NCBI RefSeq assembly: GCF_016865585.1
Contig: NZ_JAESND010000001.1
Location: 992,001 to 1,056,000 of the forward strand
Reading direction: 5' to 3'
Origin: Jeongeupia naejangsanensis
Lineage (GTDB): Bacteria; Pseudomonadota; Gammaproteobacteria; Burkholderiales; Chitinibacteraceae
Length of the DNA: 64,000 nucleotides
Shown here in pieces: positions 1 through 8,960 of the stretch (position 1 is its first letter; every line of letters begins with the position of its first letter). A program made the position numbers and the translations under genes. Below the pieces are notes generated by a model. It saw only the letters and a list, made by a program, of their open reading frames with translations, did no database searches and was not told the DNA's origin.

Positions 1-1617
1 CGACGACTCGATGCCGCGCAGCAGGCCGATCTCGCCGTAGCTGTCGGTCACGCCCCAGTACTTGAAGGTTGCCGCATCGTTGGCGCTCTGGCTCAGCACC
101 AGACGAATCCGCTGTGCGTCCGGACTCAGGTCGCCCCGCCGGTACAGCAGCGCCGTCAGCCGTTCACCGATGACGGAAACCGGGTCGTAGCCGATCGAGT
201 ACGGTCGCAGTGCCACATTCCAGCCGTCGCTGCGGTCATAGCGCAGTTCGGCCGGGTTGTTGGCGTGCTGGCACAGTGCATCCCAGTCCTGCAGCGCGGC
301 GTAGGCCGGCATCACAAGGCTGGCTTCGCGCCGCCACTCGCTCCAGAACGGCTGGCCGTATTCGGTGACGGTAAACGGCTTGCCGGCAATGCGGTTCTGC
401 GCCAGCAGCTGGAAATAGCGCAACCGCGATGCCAGCGAGCTGGTGTTGGCAAGAACGCTGCCCGGGGTGACGAAGGTCGTCGGTTCGCCGTGGTAGGCAT
501 GCAGGTCGACCCAGTCGAACTGGTTCCGGCTGAGCCAGCCCTGCAGCGACGGGTTGTTGTCATACGAGGTGATCGGGCCGCGATAGCCGAGTTCGCGCAG
601 CCGCGCGCTCATCCAGCTGGCGGTATCCCGCTCGCGTTCGCTGAAATAGGCGAGCACGTCGGTCATCGCAGGCGAGCTGCTGACCGGATCGGGCAGGGCC
701 AGCGTATCGTCGGCAATCGCCGAATACGGCTGTCCCCAGACGTCGTCGAACTGGTCCGGGTCGGCGGCATAGCGCTGCGTCAGCCACGCGCGCAGGCCGG
801 GACGTACCGACAGCGGAATTTTCTGCCCGACCATCGACAGAAAATGCAGCCCGCCCTCGTTGACCTGGATCACGCCGGCGAGTGCGTCGTCGGCCAGCGT
901 GGTCGCGCCGGTATACGGATTGACACGGCCATACAGGGTCTTGAGCAGATTGAGCCAGTGTTCGCGCGCAGCCGGGTCGACGTGGACGTCCGCCTTCAGC
1001 GTGTACTTGCCGACCCAGCGGTCCGGCTGCACGTCTCCCTTGGCGCCGTTCCACGACGTCATCGCGTCGATGTACCAGTAGATGCCCTGATCCTTCAGCG
1101 CCTTCAGGAGGAAGAAGAAACGGTCGAGCTGCTCGGGGTCGTAATCGAAATCGAGCTTGCGCCCGAACATCAGGGTGGCGTCGGTAAAATGGAAACGCGC
1201 CAGGTTGTACCCGGCCATCCGGAACTGGCGGGCATAGGCCAGCGCCTTGTCGTGATCCGGAAATCCGCCGTACGGGGTACCGAAACCGGCCCCCGCGCAG
1301 CTGAAACGGACACGCCCGGCGTTGTTGACGAAGTGGCCGGCCGCATCGATGCGGATCGGCCCGTCGATTTTCTGCCCCGGAAAAAGGCCGCTGAAATCCA
1401 GTGCACTGCCCGGCTGGATCGCCAGCTCGGGCAGGCTCAGGGTCAGCCAGTCCTGCGGCACGCCGAACACGCCATCCGGGCCGGTGGAAAGTGGCGCAGC
1501 CACGGCGGACGGCAACCAAGAACCGGTCCCCCCCACGCCTGGCTGGCCCTTGCCGCAGCCGAGCAATTGCACCATCGCGAGCACACAGGCTGCCTTGAGG
1601 AACGAGCGCGTCATCAT
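1..1617 (-). CDS. Secreted lipoprotein glycosidase, clan GH-A-like (3' end cut by window edge)
   Basis: The frame is open from an ATG at 1617 to the left edge, so 539 codons are visible and the C-terminus is missing. The N-terminus is a lipoprotein signal: basic start, hydrophobic run, lipobox LLGC with Cys21. The body reads as a TIM-barrel glycoside hydrolase. An Asn-Glu pair (N253-E254, in VNEGG) fits the clan-A acid/base on strand 4, and E419 in TEYGQPFW fits the nucleophile on strand 7. The start overlaps the stop of the upstream glycosyltransferase as ATGA, so it is translationally coupled and belongs to the exopolysaccharide operon. A likely role is trimming or processing polymer at the membrane. 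The exact GH family and substrate cannot be assigned from sequence alone. Confidence 0.75.
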   Translation of the reverse strand, partial: MMTRSFLKAACVLAMVQLLGCGKGQPGVGGTGSWLPSAVAAPLSTGPDGVFGVPQDWLTLSLPELAIQPGSALDFSGLFPGQKIDGPIRIDAAGHFVNNAGRVRFSCAGAGFGTPYGGFPDHDKALAYARQFRMAGYNLARFHFTDATLMFGRKLDFDYDPEQLDRFFFLLKALKDQGIYWYIDAMTSWNGAKGDVQPDRWVGKYTLKADVHVDPAAREHWLNLLKTLYGRVNPYTGATTLADDALAGVIQVNEGGLHFLSMVGQKIPLSVRPGLRAWLTQRYAADPDQFDDVWGQPYSAIADDTLALPDPVSSSPAMTDVLAYFSERERDTASWMSARLRELGYRGPITSYDNNPSLQGWLSRNQFDWVDLHAYHGEPTTFVTPGSVLANTSSLASRLRYFQLLAQNRIAGKPFTVTEYGQPFWSEWRREASLVMPAYAALQDWDALCQHANNPAELRYDRSDGWNVALRPYSIGYDPVSVIGERLTALLYRRGDLSPDAQRIRLVLSQSANDAATFKYWGVTDSYGEIGLLRGIESS

Positions 1618-2810
1618 TGAGCTCCAGCGAGTCGGAAATAGATCGCTGCAACTCCCTCCGCCAGACGAGCGTAGCTGCGATGCTGCTCAATGTAGGCACG
1701 TCCCTCCGCCGCACGCAATCGCGCAACATCAGGCTGATGTAATGCAAAAGTAATTGACTTGACAAACCCTTCCGGCGTGCCGTCGGTCAGCCAGCCGCGG
1801 CTTGAGGCACCGAGGACCACCGCCTGATCGGGTGAATCATTGGCGACGGACGGCATGCCGATCGACAGATATTCGGCAAGTTTGGTCGGCGACGACACGT
1901 CGAACAGGAACCCGCGCGGCACGTAGGACAGCGCCAGATCGCAACCGGCGACCAGCGACCATGCGTGCTCGCTCGGCAACCAGCCGGTAACACGCACCAG
2001 ATCCGCAACACCGAGCTCGGCAGCCCGCTGCTCCAGAAAGGCACGCTCCGGCGGATGCGAGCCGTCGCCGATCAGCAACAGGCGCACGCCCGGCATCACC
2101 TGCTGCAATTGCGCAATGGCATCGACCAGTACTTCGAGGCCGCGCAGGCGGTCGAGCGCCCCTAAATAGCAAACCACCGGGCCATCCGGCCATTCCGGCC
2201 AGCGTCGCGGGGTGACCGCGGCGACACGCTCCAGGTCGACCCCCATCGGTACGGCCGACAACCGGTCCGGCGATATTCCCCGGCCGGCGACGTAATCCCG
2301 CATCGCGTCGCTCTGGGTGAACACGTGATCGGCATTCGGCAGGATCAGCCGGTACAGCAACTGGTATTCGAGCCAGCCCTTGGCGAACAGCAGCGGCCGC
2401 TTCCAGCCGGCGACGCTCTCGCTGCGGTCGCGGGCACGGCGCATCCGGCTTTCGCTCATCAGGAACGACATCCAGTAGCAGAAGCGCTTGCCGCTCAGTC
2501 TGGCGAGCAGCAGCCCCAGCGCACCGGCCCAGACCATGTCGCGCACCTGCAGCACATTGTGGCGACGGCCGCCCCCCGCACGCAGCAACGCAACGGCAAA
2601 ATGCAGATGCGCCGCCAGCTTGCCCTTCCCCGCACCGGCGGCGATGCACTCGCCGCCGTCCCAGGCTGGCGCCGCCGACGTGCCTGCCGCATAACCGACG
2701 ATGTCGTTGCCGATGCCGAGCCGCGGCAGATAGCGCGCGAACAGCGCCTGTACATCGGGCCGGTGCGTCGGCAGTGTTTCGGGCACGAACTGGATCAGGC
2801 GAACGGTCAT
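1614..2810 (-). CDS. Glycosyltransferase, GT4-type (exopolysaccharide synthesis)
   Basis: This 398-residue protein has a GT-B fold pattern. The N-terminal half is variable. The C-terminal half has the GT4 order: VVCYLGALDRLRGLEVLVDA, then a nucleotide-sugar region around LLIGDG, then the late SSPTKLAEYLSIGMPSVAND stretch that normally holds the EX7E-like site and sugar contacts. It probably adds one sugar to the lipid-linked repeat unit on the cytoplasmic face. I chose ATG 2810 (MTVRLIQFVP); an in-frame TTG at 2843 is possible but has no better ribosome site. It lies 118 bases after the flippase and overlaps the following lipoprotein glycosidase by four bases (ATGA). The sugar donor is unknown. 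Confidence 0.85.
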   Translation of the reverse strand: MTVRLIQFVPETLPTHRPDVQALFARYLPRLGIGNDIVGYAAGTSAAPAWDGGECIAAGAGKGKLAAHLHFAVALLRAGGGRRHNVLQVRDMVWAGALGLLLARLSGKRFCYWMSFLMSESRMRRARDRSESVAGWKRPLLFAKGWLEYQLLYRLILPNADHVFTQSDAMRDYVAGRGISPDRLSAVPMGVDLERVAAVTPRRWPEWPDGPVVCYLGALDRLRGLEVLVDAIAQLQQVMPGVRLLLIGDGSHPPERAFLEQRAAELGVADLVRVTGWLPSEHAWSLVAGCDLALSYVPRGFLFDVSSPTKLAEYLSIGMPSVANDSPDQAVVLGASSRGWLTDGTPEGFVKSITFALHQPDVARLRAAEGRAYIEQHRSYARLAEGVAAIYFRLAGAQ

Positions 2811-2928
2811 GCTGCAACCGCCTGCACCGGACGCACGATGCAAACATCCGGCCGGAGACGGCCGCGATACTGCAAGGAAGCGGGCACGACAAGCGCGAAC
2901 TCCCTACCCGAATGGCCAAAGCAATGTC

Positions 2929-4335
2929 TCATCGCGAAGCCCGCGCAGAGACGACAAACTCGATATAAAAACGCCACAACACAAAACCCATGAACAAGAT
3001 GGCCAGCAACAACGACAAGGCCTGTTCGACACGGCCATTCGTCCAGACGGCAATCGGCCAAGCAAGCAAACCAAAGAAAACCAGAGAATTCAGCGATGCG
3101 CGCATTGCACCGAGCTGCTCTCCGTAACGGAGCCGGATTTTTCGCTTGACGATATGGAGCGAGCAGATCGAAAGCAGAATCGCGATCAGCAAGGCCGACC
3201 AGACCAGCCCCTTCAGGCCGAAGAGCGATCCCAGCAACAGCAGGGACACGGTCAGCCCTGCCCGAATCATGGCAAACACCATATAGGCCGATGCATTGGC
3301 GGCGGCCATCAGGATCGACCAGACAAACTGCCAGAAAGGCAAAAGCATGCCGACCAGGCAATAAACCCGAACGATCCAGACGGAATTGGCGTAGATCTGG
3401 CCGAACAGCAAGGGCACAACCGTATCGGCAACCGCATAGACGGCAGCAAAGAAAGGCAAAACGACCCACGAGGACGAGCGCAACGCCAGCAGATACGTTT
3501 GTGGCAAATCCCCCCCTTTCGCCTTGGCATTGGCAAAGAGCGGGCCGGATGCCTGCGAGACTGCCGACATCACCATTTCGACCAGCAACTGGTAGATTTT
3601 CTTGCCGACCGCATAAAAACCGAGATCGACCTTGCCCAAGGCAAAACCGACGATCAGATCGTCGCAATAGGTCGTCAAAACCTCGACACAACGCCCCACC
3701 ATCATCGAACGGCCATACTGGAAAACGTCGGCGAATCCATCCCAGGAAAAGCGCCAGCTCGGCCGCCAGTCGCTCATTCCCCAGAGCAGGGCCACCACGA
3801 TCACGACTTCCAGCAAATGCTTGACCGCAATGCTCCAGAAGCCGAAACCGTTGACCGCCATCGTGCAACCGACCACGCCGGCAATCACTACCGCAAGCAG
3901 GGACCGGATTGCCATGCCCTTGTACTGCAAGGCCTTGCGCTGCAATGCGTCCTGAACCCGTGCCAGCGCATTGATCGGCAGCATCACGCCCATCATCAGC
4001 GCCACCTGCGCCGCCTCGGCGTAACCGGACAAACGCAAGATCGCCGGCACCGCCAGCTCGAACAGCAGCATGACGAGGACGGACACCAGCAATTGGAACC
4101 AGAAAATCTGGTTGCGCTCGCGCTCGCTGTCCGATTTGTAAATCAGGTATTCGGCCAGGCCCATATCGGTCAGGCCGGCAACGACCATGACGATGGAACT
4201 GACCAGCGCCGCGACACCGATATCGGCCGGGGCCAGATAGCGCGTCAGAACAAGGAATACCAGCAAGGAAGTGATACGCCCGCCCCAGGTACGGACGAGC
4301 GACCAGACAACGACCATCAACGGCGTATCAGCCAT
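2929..4335 (-). CDS. Wzx-like polysaccharide repeat-unit flippase
   Basis: A 468-residue, very hydrophobic protein with about 12-14 predicted membrane spans and no soluble domain. It opens with VWSLVRTWGGRITSLLVFLV and TRYLAPADIGVAALVSSIVM, the usual N-terminal pattern of the polysaccharide-export (MOP/PST) flippase family. It should move undecaprenyl-linked repeat units to the periplasm. I chose ATG 4335 (MADTPLMVVV), which overlaps the upstream acyltransferase stop by eight bases; longer in-frame starts run deep into that gene. It sits next to a Wzy-like polymerase and the EpsE/F export genes, so the pathway is Wzx/Wzy-dependent. Its A+T content is somewhat higher than the eps core, as is common for repeat-unit genes. 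Confidence 0.88.
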   Translation of the reverse strand: MADTPLMVVVWSLVRTWGGRITSLLVFLVLTRYLAPADIGVAALVSSIVMVVAGLTDMGLAEYLIYKSDSERERNQIFWFQLLVSVLVMLLFELAVPAILRLSGYAEAAQVALMMGVMLPINALARVQDALQRKALQYKGMAIRSLLAVVIAGVVGCTMAVNGFGFWSIAVKHLLEVVIVVALLWGMSDWRPSWRFSWDGFADVFQYGRSMMVGRCVEVLTTYCDDLIVGFALGKVDLGFYAVGKKIYQLLVEMVMSAVSQASGPLFANAKAKGGDLPQTYLLALRSSSWVVLPFFAAVYAVADTVVPLLFGQIYANSVWIVRVYCLVGMLLPFWQFVWSILMAAANASAYMVFAMIRAGLTVSLLLLGSLFGLKGLVWSALLIAILLSICSLHIVKRKIRLRYGEQLGAMRASLNSLVFFGLLAWPIAVWTNGRVEQALSLLLAILFMGFVLWRFYIEFVVSARASR

Positions 4336-5050
4336 TGCGCACCGCCGGCAGATCGCAATCGTCGAGGAAGGCATCGAAACTGGCATACGGTGCGCGATGG
4401 CGGCGCTGATAAGCCGCGAGCGAATCACCGAGCTGGGCCGCTACCGGCAGGTCGTCGGGGAGCTGGTCACCGTCCAGAAACAGCGGGAACTCTTCCCTGA
4501 AATCGCCCGGGACCGGGCGCCGACCGTGAACCTCGACGATGCTGCGCGCATAGTCCTTGGCCTCGACGACATAGTCGATCCGCCGCTTTTCGCGGTATTC
4601 GTCAATCGAGCAGATCACCCGGGCCGGAATGCCGGCCGCGACCGAATTGGCCGGAATGCTGCGGGTGACGACCGAGCCGGTACCGATAATGCAGTTGTCG
4701 CCGATCTCGATGCCCTTGAGGACGGTGACATTGAAGCCGAAAAACACATTGCTGCCGATGGTTACCCGGCCGGACGACGCATAGACCTCATCGAAAAGAT
4801 TGCGCAGCACGTACCAGTCATAACCGTGGGTCAGCAGCAGGAAACCGCGATTGATCCGGACGTTGTTGCCGATCTTCAGCAAGGAAGGACGGGTCAGATC
4901 GATGGTCACGCGCTTTGGCTCGCGGACAAACACACCGTCGCCGACCCTTGCACCCCGGCTGCGCAGATAGTCGACATAGCGCTCGCTGCTGGACTCGGCC
5001 CAGACACGCCGGCATTTCGACACCAGCCGCTTGAAGAGATTACGCATCAT
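4328..5050 (-). CDS. Hexapeptide-repeat O-acyltransferase (left-handed beta-helix)
   Basis: A 240-residue protein with isoleucine-patch hexapeptide repeats (for example IEIGDNCIIGTGSVVTRSIP and the closing NSVAAGIPARVI). These mark the left-handed beta-helix acetyltransferases of the WbbJ/maltose-acetyltransferase type. It probably O-acetylates a sugar of the exopolysaccharide using acetyl-CoA. The start is one of two adjacent ATGs (5050 or 5047), overlapping the polymerase stop at 5040. A C-terminal extension after the helix (about residues 160-240) is not explained by the domain and may be an extra substrate or oligomer region. The acceptor is unknown. Confidence 0.85.
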   Translation of the reverse strand: MMRNLFKRLVSKCRRVWAESSSERYVDYLRSRGARVGDGVFVREPKRVTIDLTRPSLLKIGNNVRINRGFLLLTHGYDWYVLRNLFDEVYASSGRVTIGSNVFFGFNVTVLKGIEIGDNCIIGTGSVVTRSIPANSVAAGIPARVICSIDEYREKRRIDYVVEAKDYARSIVEVHGRRPVPGDFREEFPLFLDGDQLPDDLPVAAQLGDSLAAYQRRHRAPYASFDAFLDDCDLPAVRNG

Positions 5051-6521
5051 TCTGCTTCCGTTTGCTGCCCCATGCGGCATAGCCGCAAGCCAGCGCAACC
5101 AGCAATTGCGTTGCCGGCTCGTTCATCAAGGTGCTGTTGTATGGAATGGTCAGGACCACCAGCACCAGCGCGATCAGGGCAGTGGACAAATAGGCGTGCC
5201 GCACCGGATCGGCCTGCCCGGGACGCAATTGCCGGAACAGGGACACCAGTGCGAGCAACAGGATGGACAGGTACGCCAGCGTGCCCAGTACGCCGTAATC
5301 CCAGAGCAGAATGGCCAGCGCCGTCGCACCGATGTGGTAGGGGTAGTAGCGCTGCGCGACTTCACCCCGTGAAATCGCCCCTTCCATCGAGGCGGCAATA
5401 CCGCGACCGAGCAGTACGGAATAGATGTCGTGCTGCGGGTCCTTGGCCCAGAGCGCCAGCGCGGCACCGCGGCTGACTTCCCCGGTTTCCCTGACGATCA
5501 GGTTCGGATCGAAAAAATAATCGAAGGAATGCTCGGCGTTCTCGGCCAGCCCCCGCTGAGGTACATCCTTCCAGTACAGCTTCTCGTAAACGAAACCGAC
5601 ACCGAGCACGAAGACGGCAATGCCGGCGCTGGCCAGCAGCAATTTCACCGGGCTGCGCAATATTGCCCTGCCGAAAACCAGCAGGATGGCGACCGGCAAC
5701 CAGAAGAACGCGGCTTTCACCTCGCCAAGCAGGATGACCAGCAACAGGCAGACAAGCAGGGCTGAGAAATGCCGGCCAGAAAGCTGTTGCCGCAGATAAA
5801 GGTTCAGCGCCAGGGCGAAGGAAATGATGCAAAACAGCACCATGACCGCATTCAGCCCGCCCGCCTCCGGATTGCCGCCAAATGTTCCGACGACGGCATC
5901 CCAGCCCATCACGCTCCGGCCGGCAGCGATGAAAAAATGCTGGTGGAACACGAAAGGCACCTGGCACACCAGCACGATCAGCATCAGCCGCCAGATCGCG
6001 CGCCAGTCGGCGTCATTCAGCCCGGCCAGCGGCAAGTAAAGCGCCACCATCCAGAACGGAAACTGGTTCTTCAGTCCGGCGATCAACTGCGCCAGGGCGG
6101 GCCGGTTGATCAGCAGGCCAATGCCTGCAATGGATGCAAATGCCAGCAGCGCCCACATCCAGCCCGCAAAACCCGCCCCTGTCTGTGGGCGGCTATCGAA
6201 CAGCTTGGTCACGAATTTGACGGCAAACAGTCCGGCCAGCCCGTAGGCCAGCCACGATATCTTGGTGAATCCGGTGTAGTAGCCGACCGCGCCCTGAACA
6301 AACAGCACGACCACCATCAGCATCAGCAGCGCATAGCGGTCAGGCAATTGCAGGAAGACACCGCCAAGCAGCAGCGCGACGAGCAAGGCCGGCACGGCGT
6401 AAAAACCGATTGCGATCGCCCCGCCGAGTAGCAGTGCCAGCCCCCCAATGGCGGCACTCGCAGTCGTCCACACAGCGGCGCGCTGCAACTGCGCCGGCGA
6501 CCAGTTCAGGATGCTAGGCAT
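5040..6521 (-). CDS. Wzy-like polysaccharide polymerase / O-antigen ligase-family membrane protein
   Basis: A 493-residue protein with about 10-12 membrane segments and one larger hydrophilic loop around residues 310-385, which is the layout of Wzy polymerases and WaaL-type ligases. It probably polymerises flipped repeat units in the periplasm. Its start overlaps the EpsI stop by eight bases, and its own end overlaps the acyltransferase, so it is translated as part of the operon. Wzy sequences are poorly conserved, so the call rests on topology and position between exosortase/EpsI and the flippase. Membership of the ligase rather than polymerase class cannot be excluded. Confidence 0.8.
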   Translation of the reverse strand: MPSILNWSPAQLQRAAVWTTASAAIGGLALLLGGAIAIGFYAVPALLVALLLGGVFLQLPDRYALLMLMVVVLFVQGAVGYYTGFTKISWLAYGLAGLFAVKFVTKLFDSRPQTGAGFAGWMWALLAFASIAGIGLLINRPALAQLIAGLKNQFPFWMVALYLPLAGLNDADWRAIWRLMLIVLVCQVPFVFHQHFFIAAGRSVMGWDAVVGTFGGNPEAGGLNAVMVLFCIISFALALNLYLRQQLSGRHFSALLVCLLLVILLGEVKAAFFWLPVAILLVFGRAILRSPVKLLLASAGIAVFVLGVGFVYEKLYWKDVPQRGLAENAEHSFDYFFDPNLIVRETGEVSRGAALALWAKDPQHDIYSVLLGRGIAASMEGAISRGEVAQRYYPYHIGATALAILLWDYGVLGTLAYLSILLLALVSLFRQLRPGQADPVRHAYLSTALIALVLVVLTIPYNSTLMNEPATQLLVALACGYAAWGSKRKQNDA

Positions 6522-7212
6522 CGGCGCGCCCGGTCAGAATGGCGCGGGCCGGCGCCGGCGTTGCAACAAGCAGCTGGTCGAGGAAGTCCTGCTGTGCCCG
6601 GTAGGCCGCCTCGGCACTGGTGCCGGCATTCGGGTCGATCGACGACACCCGAAACAGCAGGCCGTCGGGCAGGTAGCCGCGCAGGCCGGCCGCAAGCTGG
6701 GCGCGTTTGGCCTCCCAGCCGGTCAGGACCAGATCGTCACCGACCGTCATCCAGTAGGTGATCGGCTCGACGCGCAAGCCTTGGGTCGCAACCAGCCGCC
6801 GGACCGGCAGCGTGGCGCCGGCGACATCGACACGGGTCAGGTGCGCCGGACCGACAACGAATCCCTGCCCGCCGTAGCAGCCTTCGGGCTGGTGCACGCG
6901 CAGGCTGTCGTTCTGCCGCTTGCCGTAAGCGATCAGCAACATCATCCGTTCGCCCCGGTCGTTGATGTAGGTCCGGCTGAGCACGTCGGTGTAGATCTTG
7001 TCGACCGCAGCCTGGACGGCTGGATCGGGTGCAACCGGTACCACGCTGGCGTCGATTTTCCACTGGCCGAACTGGGCCGGCACCGCCTGTTCGAGCCACT
7101 GCTGCGGCAGCTCGCGCAACGCGCGGGTCGGCCGGAGCTGGGCTGCGGCAATGGCGGCAGCGGCCATCAATGCAGCCATCAGCCATGCCATTGCGAGATG
7201 CTTGCGTGTCAT
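6514..7212 (-). CDS. epsI: EpsI, exosortase-B-associated periplasmic protein (DUF3485 type)
   Basis: A 232-residue protein with an N-terminal membrane anchor or signal (MTRKHLAMAWLMAALMAAAA), then a soluble periplasmic domain. It carries the EpsI-family pattern YINDRGERMMLLIAYGK followed by a conserved HQPEGCYGGQGF block with His and Cys. EpsI proteins always accompany exosortases, either fused or adjacent; the biochemical role is unknown. Here it overlaps the exosortase stop as ATGA, which fixes the start at 7212, and it overlaps the polymerase by eight bases. Length and order match exosortase-B loci of betaproteobacteria. Confidence 0.92.
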   Translation of the reverse strand: MTRKHLAMAWLMAALMAAAAIAAAQLRPTRALRELPQQWLEQAVPAQFGQWKIDASVVPVAPDPAVQAAVDKIYTDVLSRTYINDRGERMMLLIAYGKRQNDSLRVHQPEGCYGGQGFVVGPAHLTRVDVAGATLPVRRLVATQGLRVEPITYWMTVGDDLVLTGWEAKRAQLAAGLRGYLPDGLLFRVSSIDPNAGTSAEAAYRAQQDFLDQLLVATPAPARAILTGRADA

Positions 7213-8078
7213 GTCCGGGCCTCCCGCTTTCGCCACAGCCGGCCGAGCACGCCATCGGCGGCAAAAATCAGCAACAGCGCGCTGCCGAACATCACCATTC
7301 CGGCCAGCCCGTGCATGAAGCCCTGGCCGGCGGCGTCCCCCAGGTAATAGGTAATCAGCACCAGCAGCAGGACGCGGATCAGATTGGCCGCAATGGCAAC
7401 CGGAATGGCCAGCGCCAGCAGCAGCGCATTGCGCCAGCGGCTCGCGTACTGCTGCAGATACAGGTAAAGGCAGGTCAGCGCACTGAGCGAGAACAGCGAG
7501 TGCAGGCCGGCGCACGCGTCGGCAACCAGCAACTGGTACGGGCCGACATAGAGGATGACGCCGCTGCGCGTCACCGGCAGGCCGGCCGCATACAGCACCT
7601 GCTCGGCGATGCCCGAAATGAAGTGCTTGAGCGGCCCGGTCAGCGCATCGACCAGCGCACCGGGCAGCGGCGCGCTGAACAGCAGGAAAAACAGCGGAAA
7701 CGCCAGGACGCGCAAGCAGGGCCAGCCACCAAGCACCAAGGCCAGACCGGCCGCGACGAAGAACTGCGAGAACAGCGCCAGAAACAGGATGTCCTGCGAT
7801 TTGCAGACCACGTAGAGCAGCAGGCCGAATCCGAACACGGCGTTGCCCGACCAAGGCCGCGCCGCACCGGTCGGCAACGGCCCCTGCGCGACGACGCGGG
7901 CCAGCAACCAGACGCTGATCAGGACGATGAAGGGGCCGTGCGCCTGATCATCGGTCTGCCACGGGCCAGCCAGCAACTCGCGGTACAGCGGAGCGTACAT
8001 CAGCAACAGGCCGATCGCGACCGGAACGGCCAGCGCCCAGTTCACCCGGGCCGGCCAGCGTCGCAGCACCTCAATCAT
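7209..8078 (-). CDS. xrtB: Exosortase B (EpsH family)
   Basis: A 289-residue multi-spanning cysteine transpeptidase-like protein. The exosortase signature is visible: the Cys motif LVADACAGLHSLFSLSALT, later R of ANLIRVLLLVLITYYLGD, and His of GFMHGLAGMVMF, giving the Cys-Arg-His catalytic set in membrane-proximal loops. Exosortases are predicted to cleave PEP-CTERM sorting signals and to attach or release the proteins in relation to the exopolysaccharide. The start overlaps the EpsG stop by eight bases. EpsG upstream and EpsI downstream identify the B subclass. A PEP-CTERM protein 6.7 kb upstream (14815-15294) is the obvious local substrate. Confidence 0.93.
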   Translation of the reverse strand: MIEVLRRWPARVNWALAVPVAIGLLLMYAPLYRELLAGPWQTDDQAHGPFIVLISVWLLARVVAQGPLPTGAARPWSGNAVFGFGLLLYVVCKSQDILFLALFSQFFVAAGLALVLGGWPCLRVLAFPLFFLLFSAPLPGALVDALTGPLKHFISGIAEQVLYAAGLPVTRSGVILYVGPYQLLVADACAGLHSLFSLSALTCLYLYLQQYASRWRNALLLALAIPVAIAANLIRVLLLVLITYYLGDAAGQGFMHGLAGMVMFGSALLLIFAADGVLGRLWRKREART

Positions 8079-8943
8079 GAAGCACCGCGCCGATCAGGTG
8101 AACGCCGGCGGCCTGCAGCTGCGCCTTGGTATTCAGCAACGGTTTCAGCCGGGTGTGATTGCGCTTGGCGACGAGCACCACACCGCGCGCACGCGTGGCG
8201 ACGAGGTGCATGTCCGATGCCTGCGCCGGCGCGGCGCTGACGACGATCACCGCGTCATAGCGCTCGCCGGCCTGGTGCAGCAGTTCTGCAAATGCCGGTT
8301 TGGAGAGCAGCTCCTGCGGATTCGGCGCGATCGTCCCGCCCTGCAACAGCTGCAGGTTGTCGATGCCGTCCACGGTACGGATCACCTCATGCCACGACGC
8401 CCGCGCCGCAAGGCAATCGGCCAGCCCCTGCCCCGGTGCGACGTCGAACAGCGCGTGCTGAGTCGGCCGACGCAGGTTGGCGTCGATCAGCAGCACCTGC
8501 TGCGACAGCTGTGCCAGCGCCACGGCCAGATTGGCTGCAAAGGCCTCGCCATGGCTGCCGTCGTCGTCGGCCGGCACGATGGCGACCTGCTTGCGCGTGC
8601 CGTCGAGCCAGTGCAGCAGCAACTGGGTCCGCGCGCCGCGCACCGCTTCGGCTTGCGGCGAATACGGGTCGTAGGCGCAGACGACCTGACGGTCGACGCC
8701 GGCGCTGGCGCCCAGTACCGGGAAGTCGAACTGCTCCGACAGCGCGGTCTGGATGTCGTCGCTGCCGACCATCCCCAGCCGGATCGCCGCCTCGCCGAAA
8801 CGCAGGCCGTGTTCTCGCTGGCACTCGGCAATCAGCGGCAGGTCGGCAATGCCGATCTTGTGCTGCGCCAGCAGGATCTGGCCGATCAGCCCGCCCTGGA
8901 CACCCTTGTCGGTCGGAAGGGGCAAACGTACCGCTTGATTCAT
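8071..8943 (-). CDS. epsG: EpsG-like chain-length tyrosine kinase homologue with degraded P-loop
   Basis: A 290-residue EpsG homologue. Residues 20-80 resemble the GspE N-terminal (MshEN-like) domain. Residues about 115-290 resemble the BY-kinase/ParA-type ATPase, with a clear Walker A' (VLLIDANLRRP, 150-160). At the Walker A position (124-135) the sequence is PADDDGSHGEAF, with neither the Gly-Lys-Ser/Thr nor the Gly-Arg-Ser form expected, so ATP binding may be lost or altered. ATG 8943 is preferred because GGCGGAG lies seven bases upstream; GTG 8964, which overlaps the EpsF stop as GTGA, is an alternative. The C-terminus lacks an obvious tyrosine cluster. It should pair with EpsF to control polymer length. 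Confidence 0.88.
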   Translation of the reverse strand: MNQAVRLPLPTDKGVQGGLIGQILLAQHKIGIADLPLIAECQREHGLRFGEAAIRLGMVGSDDIQTALSEQFDFPVLGASAGVDRQVVCAYDPYSPQAEAVRGARTQLLLHWLDGTRKQVAIVPADDDGSHGEAFAANLAVALAQLSQQVLLIDANLRRPTQHALFDVAPGQGLADCLAARASWHEVIRTVDGIDNLQLLQGGTIAPNPQELLSKPAFAELLHQAGERYDAVIVVSAAPAQASDMHLVATRARGVVLVAKRNHTRLKPLLNTKAQLQAAGVHLIGAVLHD

Positions 8944-8960
8944 GTTCTGCTCCGCCAGGA

